From Sclerurus mexicanus (taxonomy: Eukaryota > Chordata > Aves > Passeriformes > Furnariidae): a DNA stretch of 64,000 bases. A program made the translations under genes and the position numbers. Positions 37,341-48,700 of this stretch are shown here, in pieces (within the stretch, counting starts at the first letter, position 1; each line of letters starts with the position of its first letter). The DNA lies in the NCBI GenBank assembly GCA_013396755.1, contig VWZF01002521.1:767193-831192 (forward strand), given 5' to 3'. Under the pieces are notes generated by a model. That model did not search any database and was not told the DNA's origin. It was given only the letters and a program-made list of their open reading frames with translations.

Positions 37341-38095
37341 TCAGCTGATGACATAGCACTCTGTCATAACTACTTCTGCTGTGCAGCAAGTATTAGAGAG
37401 CCAGTAAAAGGCTAATGAAAAACACAGGGCATTCCTGAGTGTGCCATAAATAAAATAACTTTATTTAATTAATAAAAATAGCATATAAGCTAACTTCATG
37501 CTTAATGGTCTAGCTACAGAGACTGTTCATAAATTCAATTACCTGTGATCAAATTTTTTCCAATCAGAACCTGTCCAATAGAAACTGGAAAATTTTGAAG
37601 AATAGTTGATCCATCTGTGACTTCCCTTATAAAAGCCTGGAAAAAAAATCACCACAAAAGTAGAAAGATTCGACTGGTTAAATGCTTAATTTTTTGCTGT
37701 AGCAACTTACGAATGTGACTTCTAAGAAATTATTGATAGTGACAGAAAGAAAATGGAAGCTTTTGAGATGTGGTGCAGGCAAAGACTCTTGCATATCTTT
37801 TGTAAGGAAAAGATGATAAATGCTCATATTAAATACATTATTGGAGAAAAGTAGACCTGGTTGTCAGAAATGAATAGGTGTAAATGTACGTGCTTTGGAC
37901 ACATCAGGAGCAGAGATGGAAATAACCTTGAGAATGTAATTATGGAGTGAATGGTGACAAGTCATCATAATTGAGAGCAGCTAGAAAGGAGGTGGATAGA
38001 TGACATGCAGTAGGCTGCTGTGACTTCAGTTTCTGAATGCTCAAAACTAGCAACGGATCACAGAAGCTTCTAAAAATTCTTCTGTGAAGTCACCA
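37341..38095 (+). pseudogene. Decayed RTE/BovB-like LINE reverse transcriptase relic
   Basis: Pieces of one reverse transcriptase C-terminus lie in the correct order on the plus strand but in shifting frames with stops. SADDIAL (37341-37361) matches the catalytic [YF]ADDIAL motif. VHKFNYL*S (37525-37551) matches the 'KFxYLGS' motif. KIRLVKCLIF (37665-37694) is followed by a frame change and YEC at about 37709. MEAFEMWC (37753-37776) comes next. FGHIRSRDG lies near 37895-37925, and RRWIDDM follows near 37987-38007. This motif series is the one I know from RTE-clade elements such as BovB. It is not CR1, whose C-terminus is different and lies next door. The upstream boundary is uncertain. Confidence 0.7.
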
Positions 38096-38318
38096 ATATG
38101 CAGATACCAATAAATTGATTTTGCTTCACTTGCAAGCAAAGGAAACAAGCACAATCATTCTGTCAATATAGTGGTTTGTAAATTACAAGTGTATTCACAA
38201 ATACACACTTTTCCATAATGGCTTGAATGTTATGTACAACGACAATCCTTGTCATTTCTGAATGTCCCAGGATACTGCAGAAGTTAGGTGGCAAATATAA
38301 CTGTCTGTGGCAAGTATA

Positions 38319-39045
38319 TGTAGACAGATTGGGGAACAACAGACTGAGAGCAGCCCTGTGGAGAAAGACTTGGGGGTGCTGGTGGATGAGAGGCTGGACA
38401 TGAGCTGGCAATGTCCTCTCACAGCCCAGAAAGCCAACTGTGTTCAAGGCTGCATCCAAAGCAGCATGGCCAGCAGACGAGGGAGGTGATTCACCCCCTC
38501 TACTCTGCTCTCAGGAGATCCTACCTGGAGTCCTGTGTCCACCTTTGGGGTCCTCAGCATGAGGGACGTGGACCTCTTGGAGCGAGTCCAGAGGAGGGCC
38601 ATGAAGATGATCAGAGGGCTGGAGCACCTCTCCTATGACGAAAGGCTGAAAGAATTAAGGTTGCTCAGCCTGGAGAAGACTCCCAGCAGACCTTACTGGA
38701 GCCTTTCAGTACTTAAAGGGGACTTACAAGAAAGATGGGGACAGACTTTTTAGCAGAGCCTTTTGGGATAAGACAAGGGGTATTGGTTTTAACCTAAAAG
38801 AGTGTAGACTTAGACTAGATATAAGGAAGGTCTTTTTTACAGGAAGGGTAGTGAATAGGTTGCCCAGAGAGGCTTTGGATGCCCCATCCGTGGAAACATT
38901 CAAGGTCAGGTTGGATAGGACTCTGAGCAACTTGATCTAGTTGGAGATGTCCTTGTTCAGTGTTGGGGCTGTGGGGGAGGGGGCTGGACTGACTAGATGA
39001 CATTTAAAGGTCCCTTCCAACCCAAACTATTCTATGATTCTATGG
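38319..39045 (+). mobile_element. CR1 LINE 3' end (end of ORF2 plus 3' UTR)
   Basis: 5'-truncated CR1. The coding part reads EKDLGVLVDERLDMSWQC, then LYSALRRSYLESC and LLERVQRRAMKMIRGLEHLS across two frames, so it is dead. The 3' UTR has 'ggttgcccagagaggctttggatgccccatcc' and ends at the diagnostic 'aaggtcccttccaacccaaactattctatgattctatgg'. The 3' end is complete. Divergence appears moderate, much less than in the neighbouring RTE-like relic. Confidence 0.93.
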
Positions 39046-42000
39046 TAACTGCCTTATCTCCAGGCACGGCTCAGAATAAGGACATTCTCAGACAGCACAG
39101 GTAAAGTCCTCCTTACCAAAACCAGAGCAAAAATAACATTTAGACAAATCATAGCTAGGGATCAGTTTCAAGGGAGTTTATATGCCATATAGTATTTGGT
39201 CCTTCCCTTTATTCAGAACTGATGGTACTCCAGGAAAAGTCACTGAGTTGTGAGACTCTTCCACAGAAGCACTTTGTGTCTCCAGCTGATTATCTTAAGG
39301 AGATCATACACACAAGTCCCCCTGCACCCTTTTACAGTTTTTATCTTGTCAATGTAGAACATGGGAGACACACTAGTCCCTGGTTTTGGGACAAAATAGT
39401 CCCTGGTCTGTTCTTCAGAGTAATTTCACTGCAAATACCCTCTGAACAGAACACCTTTTGGAGCTTTTTTATTATGGCAAGGCACATGGTGAAGAAACCG
39501 ACCTCAATTTACAGTAGATATAAAATACATCAATTATTAAAATAGGCAGTTAATTAGGTATTGTTATCAAATATATGTTACAATGCAAAGTTTAATTAGA
39601 AATGTCAGGGATAACTTGGAAGGTGCAGGGTAGCAGACTTAGAGGCTATAATTTTAACTGGATGAGCTGCATGCAACTACATGTGTGTGAGACTCAACAG
39701 ATGGACAAAGAGGAAAGGCAACCAGAAATAAGGACTAATACCACAGTCAAAAAACTATGAGAGAAAGCTTGCATGTAAAACTGAGGGAAAAAATTATTTT
39801 CCAGGGTTTGCTTTTTACTGAGTTCAGAGGAACTGATATATTGCAGAAAACAATGTTTATCACTGGAAAAAAAAAAAAAGGCTTTCAGAAGGAGAGGAAA
39901 TTAACCCCAGCATTCATAATTAGGAAGCAACCTGACAAAGAGCAACCTGCTGTATATGAAGAACTGGCCAGATACCACAGTTGAAAACAAGTAATTAAGC
40001 TTTTTTCCCCTCTTGACCTATTTGACTGTGATTTAAAAAATTTAATACTGAAGGACTGCACTCCACCACCTGGTTCTGCAAAGCAGGAGCTATCAACAGC
40101 AGAGCTATTATTAGGAAGACAAGTGCTTTCCTAACCTACCAGATAGGGTTTCCTACTTGTCTGCGCAGCTGACTGACAGATATTACTTATTCTGCAGTTC
40201 TGAACACACATGCTTCAATATGACTGTTTAGTTCTTAGTCATTGTTACTAACCGTGTTTACTGTTCTAACAAAGACCTGAGGACGACCATTAAGCAGTTC
40301 CTGGAAACATGTGAGCATAGCTTAATTTAATCAACATGAATTAAAGGATTTTCTGTGCTTAAAGTAATTACTCCATACTCTCTCACGTTTCACCTGAAAC
40401 CCATTTTGTTCTGAAAACCCTGTGCTGCATTACTTCCCCCACCAGTAAAAACACATTTTTCCTCTCTTGGTTCTTTCCTTGAACCTCTCCTGTCACAAGA
40501 GAAAGAAGAACCTCATAAGACTACCCCACAAGTATTCAGCACCCTTTATTTCAGTCTGCTTATAAATTACACTTGCAATCACAGTCTAAAATATATTAAT
40601 AAACAAAAATACAAGGAGCATATCAGAATAAATACATTCCAATAAAAATAATGTGAATGAAGATAAAATCATGGAAACAATAAATCTGGGTAAAGACTAA
40701 AAGGACTCTGTCATATTATTAGACAGAGTCATCCATTAAAACTCATGGGATCATGTGAACCTGGCTACAGCTGTACAAGAAGCAGAGTCCAAGTCAGATC
40801 TCAGCTGCTTGCTGAAATTAGAAGGGTGAAGGTCAAACAAGCAAAAGCAACAAACCAGACACTTGCAGCTGTAATCGTGTCTGTGAGCAGATTTAAGGAC
40901 TATTCAGATTGAGAGTACCACAGGTCAGATTATCTGAAGTTTTATGTTTGCACATTCTGAAAATGCCATGCATATATATTCAAGCTAATTGGCAGTTAAG
41001 TGTTCATTCATACCTCCCTTAATTGGTTGTGATACCTGTACCACCCGCTCTATTTTAGCCTTTTAGAATTTCAAATAGTGCAGAAGTACACTGCTCCTCT
41101 TCTGAGAAAAGATAGAACCACTGCCTAATGAGGCCATGAATACAGAATTTGTACCTACTCCTCTCTTAGCCACTTGCTGATCATGATTTGTCTAAGACTC
41201 ATTCAAAATACCATACATCTGGCTAACACAGTGCTGACTAATCATTACCTGTGAAAGCAGAAGTCTTGTGTGAAGGTCTGCTAGATAATCAATTTTCCAC
41301 TGATGCTTTTCAAGACTTTTTCTGTGTTATACTAACTTTGCTATTTATCTGAAGTCTTCGAGAAGATAGAGATCTTGGTCCACAACCAAGAGTACTTCAG
41401 TGCAGGGATTCACAAACTTGCTCAAGCTGAAATAAAATTTCATTTGAATGAGAAAACTTTGCCTGGCACTTTCAAGTCAAACCTTTGACTACACGTTAGT
41501 TTCAATGTATGTATGCCTTACAATGCAAGACTTTATCTTATTCTTCGCTGGAAAACAGAAGCGATTAGAAGTGCATACTAGAAGCTTTGCACTGTCTTTG
41601 TCCTTAACTTAGACAAAAATCAAGTTGTGGGAGCATAGCCCTTTACCTCTTCATTCCTGTTCCCAAGTCACAACCCATTGTATAAACATTCGTAAGTAAA
41701 GATGGTGTCAGTTTGTGAAAAACTTGTAACCACAAGATTACAACAAAAAGTTCTTACTTAGTAGGTCTCAATAATAATTAAAGAAAATTTGAAAATAAAC
41801 ATTAAAGTTCAGAGACTTACGTGAAATTTCTGGAATGCAACATCCATAATACTTCAATTCTGTCCTAAGAGAAGCCTGTCTAATGTCTATCTTTATGCTT
41901 GGGTCATGAAAAAACCCTCAGCAAAAGTCACTTTGAATTTGTTTCTTGCATAATTTTTACTAATCTTACATTCTTTCTGCTCACATAGGTTTTTGATACA

Positions 42001-43254
42001 TGCTTTATTTAGTTACAGAATCATTTTCTAGGATTTGTTTCTGATTTATTGTTTTAATACAAGTGTATTAAAGAAACTACACCAAATGAATTGTTTATAT
42101 TAGTAAATTGATTTGGGAAGCAAAATACCTAATGTAACAAATGTGAGGATAGAAAAACTGAATTCGTCCAAAGTATATTAGTTCTGACAGTACATCTTGT
42201 TTGATTGACAACAAATTAAGAGGTGAGAGCTAGTGTGAGTGCTTCAAATCTAAGGCAAATCTAAATGGCCCCTTTAGTGTGGATCAGGAAAAAAGGCGGC
42301 ATGCTTGGTATTGGCTTTTTTATTTATTAAAATCGGGACAACCTTGTTAAGACTGAGTCGTGTATCCCACCCTCAGAGTTACCTGTCCATTGTGAATGCC
42401 CGAATCCATTGATCCTTAAGCCTGGAGAGAATGATTTTATCCAAGTCTGGACTCACAGCCAGATTTAAACACCTGGTCTGATGACACCCTTCTAAATTTC
42501 AAAATCAGTATCTGAGATCTTCAGAGTGTTCCTTGGAACTCTCAGTCATTTTCACTATAATCCTTCTGAGCTGGTTTCCTAGAGGCTATGGACATTCAAG
42601 GCTTTAACACCCCCAGGACAACACTGCAGGGAGACAAGGAACACAGGTGTAGGAGAGTAATTTCCTACCCACATGCTATTACACCAGAAGTTCCAGAGAG
42701 CTCCTCAGTCTTGGTGCCTTTTCCTCCCACACCACGGAAAGCTGAGATTCGGCGTATTTCACCATAACCTTCCTTACCTACCTGAGCCCTCAGCACCTTT
42801 GCTGTGCGGGTGCCGGGCCATGCTGAGCGCAGCAGGCCCTGCCACACCCGACCCTCCGCGCACGCTGGCCCTGCCTCCTGCCTGCTCCGAGGACAATTCA
42901 GGGGAGGCTTTCAAAACGGAGAGAACTGACACTTTTGCCCAGTTCGAATGACCAGAAATAGCCAGCTGAAGGCCTTGAATTTAAGTCTTGATCAGTTAAA
43001 AGTCATCTTTCAGCTATCACGCAGCAGGAGCATCTCCAGAACGCTTTACAGCCGCCTACACTTCAGACATGCAGGGCACATTATGCGGATTCGGAACAGA
43101 CAGATATATCCCACTTTGCCACTTGCGGCCTTCCAGACATACCCCATCCCTTGGAAACACGAGTATTAAATTACAACGACATTTTGCACGGAAGGACTTC
43201 CTGAACTGGCTTGGCGAGGGCTCCTTTGGTCAGCACGTTCAAGTTTCCCCCGAC
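39046..43254. other. Intergenic region upstream of PDS5A
   Basis: About 4.2 kb, AT-rich until about 42.6 kb, then rising in GC toward the PDS5A island. No gene or clear repeat recognised; one A-rich tract near 39865. Confidence 0.6.
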
Positions 43255-43322
43255 GATTCACAGGCAGAGCGCGGGTGCTGCTCTTCCCCCCCCCTGCCCG
43301 GAGAAGGGCCGCTCGCTGCCGC

Positions 43323-44073
43323 NNNNNNNNNNNNNNNNNNNNNNNNNNNNNNNNNNNNNNNNNNNNNNNNNNNNNNNNNNNNNNNNNNNNNNNNNNNNNN
43401 NNNNNNNNNNNNNNNNNNNNNNNNNNNNNNNNNNNNNNNNNNNNNNNNNNNNNNNNNNNNNNNNNNNNNNNNNNNNNNNNNNNNNNNNNNNNNNNNNNNN
43501 NNNNNNNNNNNNNNNNNNNNNNNNNNNNNNNNNNNNNNNNNNNNNNNNNNNNNNNNNNNNNNNNNNNNNNNNNNNNNNNNNNNNNNNNNNNNNNNNNNNN
43601 NNNNNNNNNNNNNNNNNNNNNNNNNNNNNNNNNNNNNNNNNNNNNNNNNNNNNNNNNNNNNNNNNNNNNNNNNNNNNNNNNNNNNNNNNNNNNNNNNNNN
43701 NNNNNNNNNNNNNNNNNNNNNNNNNNNNNNNNNNNNNNNNNNNNNNNNNNNNNNNNNNNNNNNNNNNNNNNNNNNNNNNNNNNNNNNNNNNNNNNNNNNN
43801 NNNNNNNNNNNNNNNNNNNNNNNNNNNNNNNNNNNNNNNNNNNNNNNNNNNNNNNNNNNNNNNNNNNNNNNNNNNNNNNNNNNNNNNNNNNNNNNNNNNN
43901 NNNNNNNNNNNNNNNNNNNNNNNNNNNNNNNNNNNNNNNNNNNNNNNNNNNNNNNNNNNNNNNNNNNNNNNNNNNNNNNNNNNNNNNNNNNNNNNNNNNN
44001 NNNNNNNNNNNNNNNNNNNNNNNNNNNNNNNNNNNNNNNNNNNNNNNNNNNNNNNNNNNNNNNNNNNNNNNNN
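43323..44073. other. Assembly gap (751 N)
   Basis: A run of N with GC-rich DNA on both sides. Open frames reported across it are artefacts of unread bases. Confidence 0.98.
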
Positions 44074-44148
44074 CGCCGGCGGGCGGCGGGGGCAGCGCCG
44101 GGGGGCGCGGCCGGCCGGGCCAGCGCCGGGGCCTTCGCCGAATTGAGG

Positions 44149-44217
44149 GTGAGGAATGGAAAAAGAGGGTTAGAAAGTCGTTTCCATTCTGCTGAACTTT
44201 TGTTTTCTGACCGATAG
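44149..44217 (+). other. PDS5A: Possible 69-nt mini-intron in the PDS5A 5' UTR
   Basis: A donor-like GAGG|GTGAGG starts at 44149 and an acceptor-like TTTTGTTTTCTGACCGATAG ends at 44217, with CTGAC as a possible branch site. This is the size of the smallest vertebrate introns. Alternatively, the whole stretch is plain 5' UTR. Confidence 0.3.
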
Positions 44218-44268
44218 AGGCCGGTAGAGGACTGTGGAGAAGGAAAGTTTATAACCAGCAGCGCCAGG

Positions 44269-44388
44269 ATGGACTTCCCTGCTACCCAACCAAAACCTGC
44301 TGCCGACGGTAAAATCATCTACTACCCTCCTGGAGTGAAGGAGATTACGGACAAAATTACCAACGATGAGGTGGTTAAACGGTTAAAG
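44269..44388 (+). CDS. PDS5A: PDS5A first coding exon (cohesin-associated factor A, N-terminus)
   Basis: The ATG lies in a good Kozak context (GCGCCAGGATGG). It opens 40 codons, MDFPATQPKPAADGKI through PPGVKEITDKITNDEV to KRLK, and ends exactly at donor TTAAAG|GTGAGC in phase 0. Vertebrate PDS5A starts MDF and has the conserved PPGVKEITDKI block, whereas PDS5B starts differently (KEISDKI), so this is PDS5A. Known role: a HEAT-repeat protein that binds cohesin in the nucleus and, with WAPL and sororin, controls cohesin release and sister-chromatid cohesion. Only the N-terminal leader before the HEAT repeats is present. The block reads IIYYPPG, one Y more than I expect. It is divergent to N4BP2, as on human 4p14. 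Confidence 0.93.
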
Positions 44389-45730
44389 GTGAGCACCTCC
44401 CCTTCCCTGCAACTTTGGCTTGTTAAGGTAAACATTTTATCGCTGGAAAGGAGAACTGCCAGAGTTTCCTTGTCCTTCTTGCCTGCAGACCTTTATGGGA
44501 ATACCACTTCCTTGCTTTTCCTTGAAAGAGGAGGACTTAATTTTGTATTTCACGATGGTTCTCTGGCAAGTTCTCTGAATACCAGAGTTGATACGCTAAA
44601 TGCTGGTTTTGTACATGAAACACTTCTGCTGGAGAGGTCTGAAGTGGAATCATAGGTAATAATGACAGAGTATGTTAGCGAAAATTTTTGGCAAGCTAGA
44701 AAGTTTTTGTAGGTTCCAGCACGTTAAGCAAGTATAGTAGATCTAGTTAAGGGTATTCTTGACTGAAAAGATAACACTGTGCGCAAAAAACACAGGTTAA
44801 TTTCTGGGGTTTGTAAATGGAATTTTGACATTCTTTCATATGTTACAACTGCCTCAGACTATCCATTTTAATAGAATACGTAGCGTTTTTTTCATACTCA
44901 TTATGACTGGTGGTTGGCAAAGTTGCTAAATTTTCATATGCCAAAGGGATTGTTACAAAAGCATCCTCTCTGCTTATTTGACAGCATCCTGGGGGACTTG
45001 TGAGGCTTATCTCTGTTTTTTATTTTGTTAATCCCTTTTTCCACTGAAAAAAAAAATGAAATGCTACAGTGGTACAGTAGTATTATTTCCTAACTCCATT
45101 CTGAAAATAGAGAATAAAGTTGAGCATTGATCAAATATTGACACAACTCGTTTGTTAACACCATGGCCTTTAGACCAGAAAGTTTCTGTAACCTGGGATT
45201 TGGTCCTATGCCCAGGGTGGATATGTAGTCATAATTTTTAGAGGTAGGAAGTGTTCTGTCATCTGATGAACTGTTTCCCATCACAACAGTGACCCTACAA
45301 AGATGGAAAAATAAAAATCGCGGTATTGAGAAGTCAGTTAGTACATTGAAAAGTTGTCTTAGCTATAAATGTGAAGAGAATGTAGGCTTTGTGCTTTACT
45401 TTCAGAGCAACAAGGCACGTGTCAGTCGTTTCTCTGGAAACAAGCCTTGTCCATTTACAGTTTGGAAAATTATAGAATGGACAAGTCTATCCTAGTATTT
45501 TTAAAGCTCCAGTGGAATATTGCCAGTTAGAGGAGAAGATCCTAGAGCTGTGATTGTTTAGACAGGCACCTTGGATCAAAGTCGATGGAGTGGGGGGGAG
45601 TGCAGTTTTGAGGTGCTCATTGAAATCGGTATTTTGTCCCAGTTGAAGGACTTGCAGTAGCGAGCTTTGTCATTCCTAGTTAAGAGGAATAATAGAATTC
45701 GAAATTTGTGTATATGTTTGATTTCATATA

Positions 45731-45745
45731 TGTGTGTGTGTGTGT
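45731..45745. repeat. Short (TG)n microsatellite
   Basis: About seven uninterrupted TG units preceded by ATATA, inside the PDS5A intron. Confidence 0.9.
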
Positions 45746-48700
45746 ATTGGACATAATTTTCAGGCTAAAAGGAGAATTTTTTTGTCTTTTTTTCATAAGC
45801 TATTGATAAAGAATTCAGATGGCCGAAAGATTTTAGACTAAATGGGAACAAGTACTTTGCTAGTGCACTTGCTGTCAATGAAAAGACAGAAAGATTTTTC
45901 TTACCAAACTGGTACTGTTTAATCTGAGTTTGAGGAAGTTTTTTGGTCAGATACTGGCTTTACTGAAGCATCAAGAAATTCGGAAGTACTGTACAGTCTT
46001 GAACTAAACCAACAACTGTTTTTTTTCTTTATGCTTTTGTATAGTGTTGTATAATCTTTGTGTAGTCTGCTCTTCTGTACATCAACTTGATTTATAAAAG
46101 CAAAATCGTTTTGGTGTCTGGAATTTTACAGTGATGCAGTGTTTGGGATGGAAATGCTTGAAAAAGTTTTGTTCAGTTAAAAGATAACTTTTCAGAACTT
46201 TGACTTAGTCATAAAAGCCAGCTTTAGCAGAATGTACAAACTCAAGAATGAATCAGTTCTACATTTTTTTGCATTCTTGACCACACTTGAGCTAAAGATG
46301 CTCTTATAGAAGATGTTTCTTACGCAAAATGCATGGGTACCATACTGTTTTGGCCACCAGGCTTTGGGTCAGTTCTTGCAAATTTTTGTTCTTTTAGCTT
46401 GTTGAAGTCATGGTCAGCTTAATTGGTTACAAATTTGTCTCCTTATTAGCAAATTTTCTGATACCACATCTGTATTTTTGTGTCCAGACCTGTTCTCCTA
46501 ATGAAAGCTTTTCTTATTATTGGAACTTGAGACATTCTGGGCACCTGTCCCAGAGTGCCTGAGCAGCAGCTTTTGTGCCAAGGACTTGTAAAAAGAATGT
46601 TTTTGTATCCTTTCCCTCCTTCTGCTTGGGGTTGTGGGTAGTAAAATGTAGGCCAGACACTTTCAAAGTGTTTTGATATATCTGTATGATAACATTATTA
46701 CTGTCCCGAAAATAAAAATGTTGAGAATTTTAAAATGAACATGCATCTTTTGAGCGATGTAGAAAGGAAAAACCTGAGAATTGCATATGTATGGCGAATG
46801 AAATATGAGTTCAGGTGCTTAATGGAGTCAGAGGTAGTTTCTGGTGTGTTAGCTTACACTGATGGGTTGGTGTCCCAGAGTGGGACAGCATGTGATGGAT
46901 GATTTCAGCTGTTGAGGAAGTGATTTTAAGTGTGGTGTGCTGTGCCTGGGAACAAGTGTCCATTTAGTAGATCCAATTAAGTTTAACCAAACTAGGCAGC
47001 TAGCATGGAGCAGAGTGTTGAGGTTTACTATACTTTTGCCTGTGAATTTTTAAAATTTCCTTCCAGGTCAGTTTTCCTCTTTACAGGTCCAGTGTTCAAG
47101 TAATACAGTGATTGGTTTCAGGGCTGTAAGTCAGATGCTTGCTGATTTGGGTAAGACTTGAGGTGATACTTTTTATATAACCGGGTGATAGAAGGGGAAA
47201 ACAAGCAATTCTAAGGCATCCAGGTAGCCCTCCAGTTCCAAATCAAGACAGCAACTCAATGAAAGTTAAGAGCAATTGTACTAGCAATGTTATATTTCTT
47301 TCTATGAGATAGTTGAAGGTTGAAGGAAGTTTTAGAAACTTGATATCTGGTTTGCTGCGAAGCTTCTCTACGACTACTGAAATTTTTTCAAAATTGACTG
47401 AATTTTACTGTCTTGTTAAACTCCAGACTTGCATGTTGCTGTCAGTAAACTATTAAATCTCAAATATAACTTTGATCACAAGGGAATATTTTGTTGTAAT
47501 TTATGTAAAACCTTGTAGTCATTATGAATAAGATTAACAGTAGTTCATTTTTCAGATAGACTATAACTAGCCCCATCAATCCAAAATGCATAGAGACTGA
47601 CTTTCTCAAAGACTGATGTAAACAGCCCTTGTAGGCAAAGCCAGAGCTGCCACCCAAAGAAGTGGCGCTCTCAAATGCTTGTCCCAACCTCTGTTCTGTA
47701 CCCTCTCTACAAGCGTTTTGTTTTGCTGCATGCCAAAATGGATGGGTCAAATAGATCCAGGTTAAAACTTAACAGAAAAAACCCTCCCAGCCAAATACAA
47801 AAAAGCCCAAACTAATTTTTTAATTTTAACCCGAATCATTTTCTTGTGTGACTTTTCGTGAGAGCTTACAAATAATTGGGCTGGCATAGAGGAAAAAGCA
47901 ACTTCTTTTTGTGACAGTCCTACCTTAGAATGTTGAAGGAACTTCAGAATCGATTGGAATGTGAAAGTTAGGAAATGTTGTCTTTTGAGATAGAGATGGG
48001 GAATTCTGCATTGTTTCTGCAAAACCATCTTGCCTCATAGACTTTCCAAAATAAAAGAAATGCTATAGGATGATGAGTTCAGACAGCGTTTTGTACTAAA
48101 AACTGTACGGTTTGGTAAAGTGTATGACAAGTCTGTAGAAAACCAGAAAATATTAATAGCACAGCATTTTGTTTTACCTGTCGATATTGGTGTAAGCAAC
48201 ACTGATTCATAAAATCTGTAAAAAGCACATATAATCAGACACTGAATGTACAAAAGTTAAAAAAAAACGTTCCTGAAAATTTTCAAAGGAAAAGAAGTGA
48301 TAAAAATTAATGCCAGCATGGAGGTTTTTTAACATGGGTTTAAGGCAGTGTTTAGATCTGTTTCTGTGAAATAAAGTTTTATAGATTAGAATTTATCAAG
48401 GGTGATGCAGTTCTTTATCATAGCTGGGTTACCATTCTGGACTTTGTTTTGTGGGGTTTGAGTTTTTTGGGGGGGATGGGGGGAGTGATTTCCTTTTGTT
48501 TTTCAATCAGTCCAATAGTCTTGTTCCTTTTTCCATGGTAACAGTCTGTGAAGGCATCTTCTGTGAAAGTTCCTTTTGATTTCCACACCCCCCACACCCT
48601 TTCATTCTCTCCCCAAGTCACCGCCAGCCATCCCACCCCAAGGCCTAGCTTGTGATGATGTGGATAAGTTAGCACTCTTAGTGTGCCTTGAAGTCTTCCT

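Larger units (their letters stand above)
43255..44268 (+). promoter_or_regulatory. PDS5A: PDS5A promoter CpG island and 5' UTR
   Basis: GC- and CpG-rich sequence on both sides of the 751-nt gap, immediately upstream of the PDS5A start codon. Right of the gap, 44074-44148 is nearly all G and C. The transcription start and most of the 5' UTR are probably inside the gap. No TATA box is visible, as is usual for a housekeeping CpG promoter. Confidence 0.75.

Noticed and set aside
38307..38753. Overlapping plus-strand open frames that look like a small gene
   Set aside because: They are fragments of CR1 ORF2 (EKDLGVLVDE, RVQRRAMKMIRGLEHL) in different frames.
43069..44318. Open frames of 306-382 codons through the second gap
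   Set aside because: More than two thirds of each is N; the flanks are promoter island and 5' UTR.
44389..44655. Continuation of the PDS5A frame beyond KRLK to a stop at 44655
   Set aside because: A strong donor (AAG|GTGAGC) stands exactly where homology ends, so the 88 extra codons are intron read-through.
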